A stretch of 44,343 nt of DNA from JAVVEH01 sp032251435. GTDB taxonomy: Bacteria > Verrucomicrobiota > Lentisphaeria > Oligosphaerales > MVZH01. This document shows positions 32,634-41,794 of the stretch, piece after piece. Both the position numbers and the translations under genes were made by a program. Location of the stretch: contig JAVVEH010000036.1 in assembly GCA_032251435.1 (NCBI GenBank), positions 1-44,343 on the forward strand, given 5' to 3'. The notes beneath the pieces were generated by a model that did no database searches, was not told the origin of the DNA, and was given only the letters and a program-made list of their open reading frames with translations. Each line of letters begins with the position of its first letter. Position 1 is the stretch's first letter.

Positions 32634-35600
32634 ATGCCCGACGAAAAAAACACAACTCACCCGGACGAACTGACGAACACCGCGGGAACCGCGGTGGAGG
32701 AGAAACTGGAGGGGGGGGCTTACGAGGTGCTGCGCAAGCGTATTGAAGCGCTTGACGGCAAACTCTGCGCGGCGCTGGCAAGCCTGAACGGGCGCCGTAA
32801 AGATATCTTCGGCAGTCACGAGAGCAAGCTGATTGGCACCCAGCGGGTCACCACCGACAACAACTGCGTTCCCCGTGACATTGTCGCTGTCGATGGACAC
32901 ATGCTGTTCGGCTATAATGTGTTCATCGGGCTGAAAACCGAGACAGTGGTCGAGGACGTGCTTTGTCTGATGAAATTCGACGGGGAGCAATTCGGGGCTT
33001 CGGAGCTTCCGCTTCTCGACACTCCCGCCTTTCGCCGGGACTTCCAGGAACTTTACAAATACTATCGCGACGCCCGGTTTCTCCAGTTCGTGAAAACGGA
33101 ATCACGCCTGTTGGTCATCTTCCAGATTGGCCGGTCGGTCACCGATGTGAAAATTTTCCGCTGGCAGGTCGAGAAAGGTGGAGGATTTAAATACATTGAT
33201 GACCGCGGGGATATGGAGTACAAGCTGCCGCCCCAGCATGATTTTGAATGGACAGCCGCCACCCGCGACAATCAGGTGCAAGGCGCCCACCCCCATTTTT
33301 CCATTCTCGACCAGCTGTTTGTGGAATGCATCGGCGGGACACTGACCATTAAAATAGAAAACAACACCAAAACCGGAGAGGGGATTTTCAATGAACCCGT
33401 CGACAACCCCGATCAGACCCTGGACGACGCCGAAATCTATTACGCCGAAGTCGGCCCGTTAATTCTGCTCAAAGTTAAACCTTACCGGGAAGAAAAATAC
33501 CGCTACATCGTCTACAACAGCCGTTTGCAGACGGCCATCCGCATCGACGCCATTGACCAAGCCTGTATTGAACTGCCGGAAGATCACGGCATCATCTTCC
33601 CCCGTGGCTATTATCTCATCGATGGACGTTCCCGGGTCTTTGACGAAAAAGTGGACAACATGCGCTATCTCCAGTGCAAAAAAAGTCCCAACGGTGAGGA
33701 CTTTCTCTACGTGTTCTATCATGAGGAACAGGGCCTGCACATCCTGCTTCAGTACAACATGATTTCCAAGGAACTGTCCACGCCGATCACCTGCCATGGG
33801 TGTTCTCTGTTCAAAGACGGTCGCATGATCGTCTTCAACGCCCCCGATAACGAACCGCGGCGGAACCACCCCATGCAGCTGTGGAAGACACCCTTTTACA
33901 GCGATGATTACGAAGCTCCTGTCACCAGTGATTCCCCCTTGGCCCGAATCGGCAACCGGGATTTAGTCCGCGGCATTTCCGAAGGATATGGAATTTCCCG
34001 GCTGATCAACAGTGACATCATCACTCTGGATGTTTACGCGGACTTGCTGAAATCCACCACCAATCTGCTGGACGGCTACCACTGGATCAATGAACCTGAG
34101 TGCGGAGATCTTAAGACCATTGTCCAAGAGATTAATCAGACGGCGGTGGCCGCCATCGACGAATTCGAAAAAGTCGTGCGGATGAAAGAAAACACCGCCA
34201 AGCGGATCGAAGAGAGTCGGCAGGCCGTGCATCGGGCCATGTTGGATCTACGTCCGGATCAGATGCACGACATCAATGACTTTGTCAACGCGATCAGCGA
34301 ATACCGCGCACGCCGCGGGATTGTCATCGGCCTGCGTGACTTGCGTTACGCGGACATGGCCCTGATTGACGAAATGGATACTCAGCTGGCCCGAGGAACC
34401 CAGGACATTTCTGAGGCGTGTGTCGAATTCCTGCTCAAGCCGGATTCCCTCAAACCATACAGTGAAAAAAATGCCGACTTAGATAAAAAAATCGCGGCCG
34501 TCAACAAAGTCGCCGATCTTGAAAAACTCGCTGGGGAACTGGAAAAATTAGCCGTCCAACTGGACCTGCTGACCGATGTCGTCGGCAATCTGAACATTGA
34601 CGACGCCACCAAAACCACCCGCATTGTCGAAGCCATCACCGATGTCTACGCGGGGGTCAACCGCACCCGTTCCATGACCCGCAACCGCCGACTGGATATT
34701 GGCCGGGAGGAAGCGGAAGCTGAATTCGCCGCGCAATTCAAACTCCTCTCCCAAAGCATCACCAACTACATTGGCATGTGCGATAGCGCCGCCAAATGTG
34801 ATGAGCTCCTGACCAAGATCATGGTCAGCATCGAGGAACTGGAAGGGCGATTCGCTGATTATGAGGAATTCACTCTGCAAATCGGGGAAAAACGCGAAGA
34901 GGCTTACAACGCCTTCGCCGACCGCAAACAGGTCCTGGAGGACAGCCAGAAAAAACGGGTCACCTCTCTAGCCAGTTCCGCGGAGCGGATCCTCAAGGGC
35001 GTTGTCGCCCGGTCGGGAACCTTCAAGGATGTTGACTCCATTAACGCCTACTTCGCCAGCGACTTGATGGTCTCGAAACTGCGTGATGTCACCCGGCAGC
35101 TCTACGACATGGGTGAGTCAGTCAAAGCCGATGAACTCAATGGCAAACTGAAAACCGCGAAAGAAACCGCCGTCCGCGGACTCCGCGACAAGCTGGAACT
35201 GTTCACCGACGGCATGGACATTATCACATTCGGGGACTACTCGTTCTCCGTCAACACGCAACCTCTTGAGTTGACCACTCTCCACCGGGATGGCGACATG
35301 TTTTTCCATCTTACCGGAACCAGCTTCTACGAAAAAATCACGGACCCGGAGTTTCTCGCCACCCGCGCCATCTGGCGGCAGGAACTGATCAGCGAAAACC
35401 GGAATGTCTACCGGGCGGAATATCTCGCGTATCAGGCCTTGGAAGCCGCCTTGAACCATACCGGCGACTTTTCCATGGATGACCTCCGGAAAGCCGCGGG
35501 ACACGTTAAAGATCTAGGCACACTGGTTCGGGATTTTGCCGCTCCCCGTTATAACGAAGGCTACGACAAAGGCATTCATGACCATGACGCCACTCTCATC

Positions 35601-37826
35601 CTCAACGAACTGATCCGCTTCTACGACTCCACCGAACTGCTGCGTTATGACTCCACCAGCCGGGCTCACGCCATTATTTTCTGGCGCTACTACGGCAATC
35701 AAGCGCATCGCCACATTCTCCGCAACCGTATGCGCAGTTTCGGCTCTTTGCCCCGCGTCTTCGGCTGTTCCGCCATCCGCCGGGATTACATCGACGAAAT
35801 CCGCGCCGCCATGTGTGTCTTCTTCGAGGCGTTTGGACGGGTTATCGACCCGGCAGTTCTCAGCCAGGCCGCCGAATTTCTCTATTATGAACTCCAGGAT
35901 GCCGACGAGCTCGAATTCACCATCAACGCCCTTGCCTATGACCTGCACAAGCAATTCATGAGCTACCTGAAAACAAAAAAAGCTGAAAAGGCTTTCCTGC
36001 AGGACATTGACGAACTGTGCTCCGACTACATCAGTCGGATCAATTTGATCCACGACTGGGTCTCGGCTTTCGTGAAACAAAGCGGGAACGACCCTTCAGA
36101 ACACTTCATCTGGGAAGTCGTGGCCTTGATCTCCTCCGGCGAAGTCATCAACCACGATGTCACCTCGGTCGGCACGTACGTTGAGATAAAGGGCCTGTTA
36201 GGGCAGCATCACTTGGTGCGGGACAACCGGCTGGATCTCCACTTCGATCTGTTCCTGCTGAAGATGAAAGAGTTCGTTTCCGTTCAGGTCCCCAAATTCG
36301 AAGCCTTCACGCGTCTGCGCAAACAGCTGATCGACCGCCGCCGCGAGGAAATCCGCCTGGCCGAATTCCTGCCCCGGGTCATGGGCGGCTTTGTCCGAAA
36401 CAAACTGATCAGCGAGGTGTATCTGAATCTTGTCGGCGCGAACTTCGCGAAACAACTTGGTGTCATCGGCGACGCCCGTCGGACCGACCAGATGGGCCTG
36501 CTTCTACTTATTTCCCCGCCGGGATATGGCAAAACCACGCTCATGGAATATGTCGCCAACCGCCTGGGCCTCGCCTTTATGAAAATCAACGGGCCGGCTA
36601 TCGGCCATTCCGTCACCAGCCTGGATCCGGTCGAAGCCCCGAACGCCACCGCCCGTGAGGAACTCCAAAAGCTCAACCTGTCCCTGGAAATGGGCAATAA
36701 TGTGATGATCTATCTGGATGATATTCAGCACTGCCATTCCGAATTCCTCCAGAAATTTATCTCGCTCTGCGACGCCCAGCGGAAAATTGAAGGGGTCTAT
36801 CGCGGGAAAACCCGAACCTACGACCTGCGCGGGCGCAAAGTCGCTGTCGTCATGGCCGGCAACCCCTACACCGAATCCGGAGAGAAATTCCGCATCCCCG
36901 ACATGCTCGCCAACCGCGCCGACACCTACAACCTCGGCGACATCAGCTCCTCATCCAGAGACGCCTTTGAGCTGTCCTTTATCGAAAACAGCATGACCAG
37001 CAATCCCGTTCTCTCCAAAGTGGCCACCCGTGGGCATGCCGACATCTATAAATTCGCCGAGGCCGTCCGGCGGAATTCCACCGAAGGCATTGAATTTGAA
37101 CACAATTATTCCGCCGAAGAGGTAAACGAAACCCTTAATGTCCTCCGCAAACTTTTCATGGTGCGCGACACCGTCCTGAAAATGAACCGCCAGTACATCG
37201 ACTCCGCCGCCCAGCAGGATGAATACCGCGCCGAACCCCCGTTTAAACTCCAGGGTTCCTATCGCAACATGAACCGGATGGCCGAGAAAGTCTATCCTAT
37301 CATGACCGATGAGGAAGTCAACCAACTGATCATCGATCACTACACCAACGAAGCGCAAACCCTGACCACAGGAGCGGAGGCCAACCTGCTCAAATTCAGT
37401 GAAATTCTCGGGATACTCACGCCCGAACAGACTGACCGCTGGCAGCGAATCCGCGATGAATTCCAACGGCGGCAGACATTGGGCGGGGTCGACAATGACG
37501 ACCAACTGGCCCAGCTCATGGCCCAGCTCTCCACCTTGGGTGTCGGTGTCAAGAACATCACAGCCGCGATCGCCGCCCGCCCGGACATTGACCTGTCCCC
37601 ACTGGTCAAAGCCCTCCAGGCCGCAGGTAAAAAGCCATCACCCATCCAGGTCAACGCCCAGTTCCCGCCGGAATATGCCGAAGCCTGGGCGCGTCAGAGC
37701 CAGTCACACGATCAGCTGGCCGAAATCCTTAACGGCATGCGCCAGCGTAGCGACGACTTTGTCAAGCTCGGGGATCTTCTGGATGATATCATCCATGGAA
37801 AAGTGACCTTGCAGATCACAAAATAA
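32634..37826 (+). CDS. giant coiled-coil AAA+ ATPase (1,730 residues)
   Basis: An unusually long ATPase. The N-terminal ~460 residues are a strand-rich region that looks like a repeat or propeller-type fold (many short phrases of the type KIFRWQVEKGGG and LQTAIRIDAIDQA). Residues ~480-890 are mostly coiled coil, ~900-1280 mixed helical, and a single AAA+ module follows: Walker A PPGYGKTT (1295-1302), Walker B MIYLDDIQ (Asp1362, Asp1363), sensor asparagine N1410 in VVMAGNPY, and a likely arginine finger near PDMLANRAD. The final ~250 residues are helical. The second acidic residue of Walker B is Asp where Glu is usual. Databases often label relatives a DNA repair ATPase; nothing visible supports that. 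Its co-direction with PspA and flotillin genes suggests work at the membrane. A run of eight G falls at codons 26-29. Confidence 0.9.
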   Translation: MPDEKNTTHPDELTNTAGTAVEEKLEGGAYEVLRKRIEALDGKLCAALASLNGRRKDIFGSHESKLIGTQRVTTDNNCVPRDIVAVDGHMLFGYNVFIGLKTETVVEDVLCLMKFDGEQFGASELPLLDTPAFRRDFQELYKYYRDARFLQFVKTESRLLVIFQIGRSVTDVKIFRWQVEKGGGFKYIDDRGDMEYKLPPQHDFEWTAATRDNQVQGAHPHFSILDQLFVECIGGTLTIKIENNTKTGEGIFNEPVDNPDQTLDDAEIYYAEVGPLILLKVKPYREEKYRYIVYNSRLQTAIRIDAIDQACIELPEDHGIIFPRGYYLIDGRSRVFDEKVDNMRYLQCKKSPNGEDFLYVFYHEEQGLHILLQYNMISKELSTPITCHGCSLFKDGRMIVFNAPDNEPRRNHPMQLWKTPFYSDDYEAPVTSDSPLARIGNRDLVRGISEGYGISRLINSDIITLDVYADLLKSTTNLLDGYHWINEPECGDLKTIVQEINQTAVAAIDEFEKVVRMKENTAKRIEESRQAVHRAMLDLRPDQMHDINDFVNAISEYRARRGIVIGLRDLRYADMALIDEMDTQLARGTQDISEACVEFLLKPDSLKPYSEKNADLDKKIAAVNKVADLEKLAGELEKLAVQLDLLTDVVGNLNIDDATKTTRIVEAITDVYAGVNRTRSMTRNRRLDIGREEAEAEFAAQFKLLSQSITNYIGMCDSAAKCDELLTKIMVSIEELEGRFADYEEFTLQIGEKREEAYNAFADRKQVLEDSQKKRVTSLASSAERILKGVVARSGTFKDVDSINAYFASDLMVSKLRDVTRQLYDMGESVKADELNGKLKTAKETAVRGLRDKLELFTDGMDIITFGDYSFSVNTQPLELTTLHRDGDMFFHLTGTSFYEKITDPEFLATRAIWRQELISENRNVYRAEYLAYQALEAALNHTGDFSMDDLRKAAGHVKDLGTLVRDFAAPRYNEGYDKGIHDHDATLILNELIRFYDSTELLRYDSTSRAHAIIFWRYYGNQAHRHILRNRMRSFGSLPRVFGCSAIRRDYIDEIRAAMCVFFEAFGRVIDPAVLSQAAEFLYYELQDADELEFTINALAYDLHKQFMSYLKTKKAEKAFLQDIDELCSDYISRINLIHDWVSAFVKQSGNDPSEHFIWEVVALISSGEVINHDVTSVGTYVEIKGLLGQHHLVRDNRLDLHFDLFLLKMKEFVSVQVPKFEAFTRLRKQLIDRRREEIRLAEFLPRVMGGFVRNKLISEVYLNLVGANFAKQLGVIGDARRTDQMGLLLLISPPGYGKTTLMEYVANRLGLAFMKINGPAIGHSVTSLDPVEAPNATAREELQKLNLSLEMGNNVMIYLDDIQHCHSEFLQKFISLCDAQRKIEGVYRGKTRTYDLRGRKVAVVMAGNPYTESGEKFRIPDMLANRADTYNLGDISSSSRDAFELSFIENSMTSNPVLSKVATRGHADIYKFAEAVRRNSTEGIEFEHNYSAEEVNETLNVLRKLFMVRDTVLKMNRQYIDSAAQQDEYRAEPPFKLQGSYRNMNRMAEKVYPIMTDEEVNQLIIDHYTNEAQTLTTGAEANLLKFSEILGILTPEQTDRWQRIRDEFQRRQTLGGVDNDDQLAQLMAQLSTLGVGVKNITAAIAARPDIDLSPLVKALQAAGKKPSPIQVNAQFPPEYAEAWARQSQSHDQLAEILNGMRQRSDDFVKLGDLLDDIIHGKVTLQITK

Positions 37827-37899
37827 TCCCCTTGCTAAGAAGACTGTTTTGCGACGCCGCCCTCGACAGGTGATTGTTGGCTTCCGTCTTCGGTCTGCC

Positions 37900-37985
37900 T
37901 CGTTGTCGTAATCGTTCTCGTAATCGATTGCCTTCTTCCTCGCTATCCGTATTTACCGAGGGCCGATCTCGATTAGGACAACGAC
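37900..37985. repeat. imperfect inverted repeat in convergent gap
   Basis: TCGTTGTCGTAATCG near 37900 pairs with CGATTAGGACAACGAC at 37970-37985 with about two mismatches, and the inner bases (CGTTCTCG, CGAGGGCCG) add partial pairing. It lies in the 251-base gap between the ends of the ATPase and the 3D-domain gene. It resembles the interspersed CGTTGTCGTAATCG-type repeats of PVC genomes (recollection), and may act as a bidirectional terminator, though no U-tract is evident. Confidence 0.5.
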
Positions 37986-38077
37986 AACCGTTCTCACGCT
38001 ATGCGGGATCACTGACAAGGACAACAAGCGGGTTCGGCCGCGCGGTCAGGCGCTCAGATCATCGATCAGGCGACAGG

Positions 38078-38548
38078 TTATTCATAGACCATGACCGTCA
38101 CTGTTTGCCGGCCCCATTTCACGGCGTCCCCGTGGCGGGGAAAGAAAACATCCAGCCGCCGCGGCCCCTTAATATCTCTCCCGCGGTCCCGGACAACAAC
38201 ATCCCCGTAGCCAGGCACATGCAGACGCGTGCCAAAGGGATAATACGCGGTGTCCGCGGCGGCGACACCTTTTTTGGCCCGACTGCCGTCGGCGCAAACG
38301 CCCACCTCCTTCCGCTCTCCTTTACGCGGTCCGGAGACATGAACCGGTTTCCCCAGCCACGTCCGCCGCCAGCCGCAGCATGTCCCGCAGGAACAATAAG
38401 CGGTCACCTCCATCCGGACCGGCCGTCCCCCTCCATCTGTGCCGGCGCAGCCGTTCAGAAACACAGTCAACCCCGCGGGCATCAGAACAAGAACACAGCG
38501 GCGGAAGAAAACCGTCCATTCACGTGATTCCAGCGTCGGAGAAACCAT
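38078..38548 (-). CDS. 3D-domain lipoprotein
   Basis: A 156-residue outer-envelope protein. The N-terminus is basic and hydrophobic, ending in a lipobox LNGC (lipidated Cys34). The rest is the 3D (three-Asp) domain shared with MltA and Rpf-like enzymes: VTAYCSCGTCCGW, AADTAYYPFGTRLHVPGYGDVVVRDRGRDIKGPRRLDVFFP, and a C-terminal KWGRQTVTVMVYE. The conserved aspartates (in DTAYYP, VVRDRG and RLDVFF) are kept, so cell-wall hydrolase activity is plausible. The ATG at 38548 follows AAAGGTGG by eight bases; an upstream in-frame GTG lies inside that site. Confidence 0.88.
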   Translation of the reverse strand: MVSPTLESREWTVFFRRCVLVLMPAGLTVFLNGCAGTDGGGRPVRMEVTAYCSCGTCCGWRRTWLGKPVHVSGPRKGERKEVGVCADGSRAKKGVAAADTAYYPFGTRLHVPGYGDVVVRDRGRDIKGPRRLDVFFPRHGDAVKWGRQTVTVMVYE

Positions 38549-38605
38549 GCGGTCGTCCACCTTTCACAACTGTCACTGATTGGTTCCCCGGCATGACGGG
38601 AGCGT

Positions 38606-38650
38606 GTGACTCGTGACTCGTGACTCGTGACGCGTGACGCGTGAGTCGTG
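38606..38650. repeat. 7 bp tandem repeat (GTGACTC)
   Basis: Six units in exact 7-base register: GTGACTC three times, GTGACGC twice and GTGAGTC once, then a partial unit. It lies between the start of the 3D-domain gene and the end of the PilT-type gene, both on the minus strand. Such arrays vary in copy number by slippage. Confidence 0.85.
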
Positions 38651-38662
38651 GCCTGAACGTCG

Positions 38663-39757
38663 TTAGATAATGCTCCCTTTATCCGCGTTCAGGAAAATAC
38701 CCTGCAAGTTCATCTGCAGAGCTTCCGGGTTCGTCGCGTAATCCAATCCATCCTCCCGGGAGACTTGTTTCGCTTGAATCAAGTTGTAAATCGACCGGTC
38801 AAACGACAGCATGCCATCGTCAGCGCTGGCATTGATCGCGGCGGACAGTTTGTCTGTCCGGTTTTCAGAGATCAACTTGCTGATGATAGGCGTGTTGATC
38901 ATCACCTCGCAGGCCGGCACGCGCTTTTCGGACCCTTTGCACGGCAGCAACCGCTGGCAAATAATGGCCTTCAAATGCCCGGCCAGACTTTTACGCACGA
39001 CTTCCCGTTCACTCTCGGCGTACATATCCAGAATGCGGATAATTGACTGCGAGGCGTCCATCGTGTGCAACGTGGTCAAGACCAAGTGACCGGTCTCCGC
39101 CGCGCTCAGCGCCGTTTCAAAGGTGACCCTGTCCCGCATTTCCCCGATGACAATCACATCCGGATCCTGTCGCAACACATGCCGCAAAGCCGAGGGAAAC
39201 GACACCGTGTCAATCCCGATTTCCCGCTGTTCTATCACACAATTATTGTCGTCAAACGAATATTCGATGGGATCCTCCACCGTGATGATATGACGTTGCT
39301 GGGTGTTGTTCATATGCTCGACCATACAAGCCAGCGTGGTGGATTTCCCTGATCCGGTGATCCCCGTCACGAAGATAATGCCGCGGGCGGTATGGGTCAA
39401 ATCATGAATAATCGCCGGTAAGCCCAGCTCTTCGCGCGGGGGGATTTGGTCTTTCACATGGCGGAGTGTCAAAGCCAGGCGCCCCCGCTCCTGATGCATG
39501 TTCGCGCGGAACCGGCCCACATCGGGCTCTTCAAAACTGAAGTCCGCGTCGCGATTGTCCCGAAACTCCAGAATTTTCTCCTTGGACATGATGTCAGTCA
39601 TCAACTCTTCCATAAACGCCCGGGTGACAAGAAAGTCCACCTCGGCCAGCGTTCCGCCCACCCGGAGGCTCACATTCCGCCCCTCGATGATATGCCAGTC
39701 GGAAGCTTCCCCCACCACTCCCATTTGCAAAATCTCAATTAATTCCGGACTTGGCAT
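38663..39757 (-). CDS. PilT/PilU-type twitching motility ATPase
   Basis: A 364-residue secretion-superfamily ATPase that powers type IV pilus retraction. It has the N-terminal PAS-like segment with ASDWHI in place of the usual SDLHL, Walker A TGITGSGKSTT (about 131-141), the Asp box ITVEDPIEY, Walker B DVIVIGEMRD and the His box ETGHLVLTTLHT. The AIRNLIRE-like tail typical of PilT is absent, and the C-terminus reads more like PilU. The start at 39757 has AAGGAG at correct spacing; the longer upstream frame lacks family sequence. No other pilus gene is in the window. Confidence 0.93.
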   Translation of the reverse strand: MPSPELIEILQMGVVGEASDWHIIEGRNVSLRVGGTLAEVDFLVTRAFMEELMTDIMSKEKILEFRDNRDADFSFEEPDVGRFRANMHQERGRLALTLRHVKDQIPPREELGLPAIIHDLTHTARGIIFVTGITGSGKSTTLACMVEHMNNTQQRHIITVEDPIEYSFDDNNCVIEQREIGIDTVSFPSALRHVLRQDPDVIVIGEMRDRVTFETALSAAETGHLVLTTLHTMDASQSIIRILDMYAESEREVVRKSLAGHLKAIICQRLLPCKGSEKRVPACEVMINTPIISKLISENRTDKLSAAINASADDGMLSFDRSIYNLIQAKQVSREDGLDYATNPEALQMNLQGIFLNADKGSII

Positions 39758-39855
39758 AAAAACTCCTTGAACATCTGATTGAACATAGGTGCCGAAAAGC
39801 GTGTGGAACAGCGCGGGAAATATACATTCGACCGACGGGCGCGCCAACAATCCGA

Positions 39856-40656
39856 CTAGGGTTTCCGGTAGTATTTCAGCGCTTCAGGAAGCGCTTCCTG
39901 AATCCGTTCGATCCGGGTTTCGTGGGCCGGATGCGTGCTTAAAAGTTCCGGCGGAGATTGACCGGCGGACAGGTCAGACATCCGTTTCCAAAAATCCACC
40001 GCCGCATGCGGATCATAGCCCGCCATGGCCATGAAAATCAGGCCCATCCGATCCGCTTCCGACTCGTGATGCCGACTGTAGGGCAATAACACACCGACAT
40101 TGGCCCCCACGCCATAAGCCGCCAGCCAGGCCGCCTGATTCTCGCTGTCTTTCGTCGCCGCCCCCACGGCGAGGCCGCCAGCCGCGGCCAAAATATTCTG
40201 GCTGTAGCGTTCCGACCCGTGCTTGGCGACCACATGCGCCACCTCATGGGACATCACCACCGCCACGCCCGTCTCATTTTCACAAACGTCCATGATGCCG
40301 GTGTAAAACGCGATTTTTCCGCCCGGCATCGCCCAGGCGTTGGCCTCGTCTTTTTCAAATAAATTATACTCCCACTGGAAATGCTTAATCCGATCCCCCA
40401 TCCCGTTCGCCTTCATATACTCTTCAACCGCCCTAGATATGCGGTCGCCCGCGTTTTTCACCATTGCGGTTTGACCCTTATTGGCGCTGATCGGTGTCGT
40501 ATTCTTCACCTCCTCATATTGGCTGACAGCCATCGTGACCATCTGAGACTCAGGCATGAATGTCAGTTGCGACCGGCCAGTAAGAGGAACCGTCGAGCAT
40601 GACGCGCAGAGGACCGCGAGCGAGACTAAAAGTGGAACAGAATAATATTTTTTCAT
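39856..40656 (-). CDS. M48-family metalloprotease lipoprotein
   Basis: A 266-residue zinc protease of the BepA/LoiP type. It has a lipoprotein signal (lipobox LCASC, Cys20), the zinc-binding HEXXH at residues 137-141 in VVMSHEVAHVVAKHG, and a downstream zinc-ligand glutamate in RHHESEADRMGL. The NAWAMPGGKIAFYTG strand is the family's active-site groove. Such proteases help clear or assemble outer-membrane proteins. The ATG at 40656 was chosen because it starts the signal peptide and has GGGGGTG upstream. It lies beside the PilT-type gene on the same strand, 98 bases upstream of it. Confidence 0.93.
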   Translation of the reverse strand: MKKYYSVPLLVSLAVLCASCSTVPLTGRSQLTFMPESQMVTMAVSQYEEVKNTTPISANKGQTAMVKNAGDRISRAVEEYMKANGMGDRIKHFQWEYNLFEKDEANAWAMPGGKIAFYTGIMDVCENETGVAVVMSHEVAHVVAKHGSERYSQNILAAAGGLAVGAATKDSENQAAWLAAYGVGANVGVLLPYSRHHESEADRMGLIFMAMAGYDPHAAVDFWKRMSDLSAGQSPPELLSTHPAHETRIERIQEALPEALKYYRKP

Positions 40657-40816
40657 GACACCCCCATCGGTTTTAACCATTGACTGTCGCAACACCTGTC
40701 CACACCGGCCCGTCACGACCGCCGCCCGGGCCAGAGGCGGTGAGTTTTCACTCTGTCAACTTATCGCCTGCCCGAAAAAAGTAAAGCCCGGTTTTACACC
40801 AGGGGGCGCGGATGGC

Positions 40817-41770
40817 TCATTTTTCCCGCCGGGTTCCCGCGCGTGTCTCCCGTAAAAAATCCGCGTATGTTCGCGTCAACCCTTCCTGAAGCGATATGCG
40901 GGGGTTCCAACCGCTCTTCCGAATGCGGGACGAATCCATGAGCTTACGCATCGTGCCGTCAGGTTTTGAAAGATCAAAATGAATCTCGCCCTGATAGCCG
41001 ACCACCTCAGCCACACGGCGAGCCAGTTCCGCGATCGTGACCTCTTCGCCGCTGCCGACATTCAGCAGCGCGGCTTCCGGGGTCTGGTCCAGGCAATGGG
41101 TCACCGCGCGGGCCAGATCTTCCGTGTGCAGAAATTCCCGCCGCGGCCGCCCCGTCCCCCACAGAGTGACCGCCGCCGCCCGGCTCTCCCTGGCTTCATG
41201 GAAGCGGCGAATGAGAGCCGGAAGAACATGCGAGTTATTCACGTCATAATTATCCCCCGGACCATACAAATTACAGGGCATTAACGCGTAATAATCAACG
41301 CCATATTGGCGCCGGTAATACTCACACAACTTCAATCCCGCGATTTTAGCGACGGCATAGGCCTCATTGGTGCTTTCCAATGGACCAGTCAGCAAATCGT
41401 CTTCCCGGATCGGTTGCGGGGCCTGTTTCGGGTAAATGCACGAACTGCCTAAAAACAGCACCGTGGAAACCCCCGCGCCAAATGATTCATGGATCAAGTT
41501 TAAAGCGATGCTCAGATTGTCCCGCACGAATTCAGCGGGATACATGCTGTTGGCCATAATGCCACCGACTCTGGCGGCGGCGATAATGACCGTGGATGGT
41601 TTTTCCCGCTGTAAAAACGCCCGCGACGCGGCCTGATCAGTCAAATCAAGTTCGGTGCGGGGAACCGTCAACACATCCACTGGCATCCCGCGCAGCCGCT
41701 CTAATACCGCTTGTCCCACCATGCCCCGGTGTCCAGCGAGAAAAATCCGCTCATGCCGACTCTTGTTCAT
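40817..41770 (-). CDS. fcl: GDP-L-fucose synthase
   Basis: The enzyme epimerises and reduces GDP-4-keto-6-deoxymannose to GDP-L-fucose. The 317-residue SDR protein has the NADP-binding loop FLAGHRGMVGQAV, FLGSSCIYPKQAPQPI, the Tyr-X3-Lys pair in EAYAVAKIAGLKLCEYYRRQYG, and MPCNLYGPGDNYD. It lies 24 bases downstream of gmd on the same strand, so the two steps from GDP-mannose are co-expressed. Fucose is likely to go to surface polysaccharide. Confidence 0.96.
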   Translation of the reverse strand: MNKSRHERIFLAGHRGMVGQAVLERLRGMPVDVLTVPRTELDLTDQAASRAFLQREKPSTVIIAAARVGGIMANSMYPAEFVRDNLSIALNLIHESFGAGVSTVLFLGSSCIYPKQAPQPIREDDLLTGPLESTNEAYAVAKIAGLKLCEYYRRQYGVDYYALMPCNLYGPGDNYDVNNSHVLPALIRRFHEARESRAAAVTLWGTGRPRREFLHTEDLARAVTHCLDQTPEAALLNVGSGEEVTIAELARRVAEVVGYQGEIHFDLSKPDGTMRKLMDSSRIRKSGWNPRISLQEGLTRTYADFLRETRAGTRREK

Positions 41771-41794
41771 ATCGCCCCTTTACATTATCTTTTC

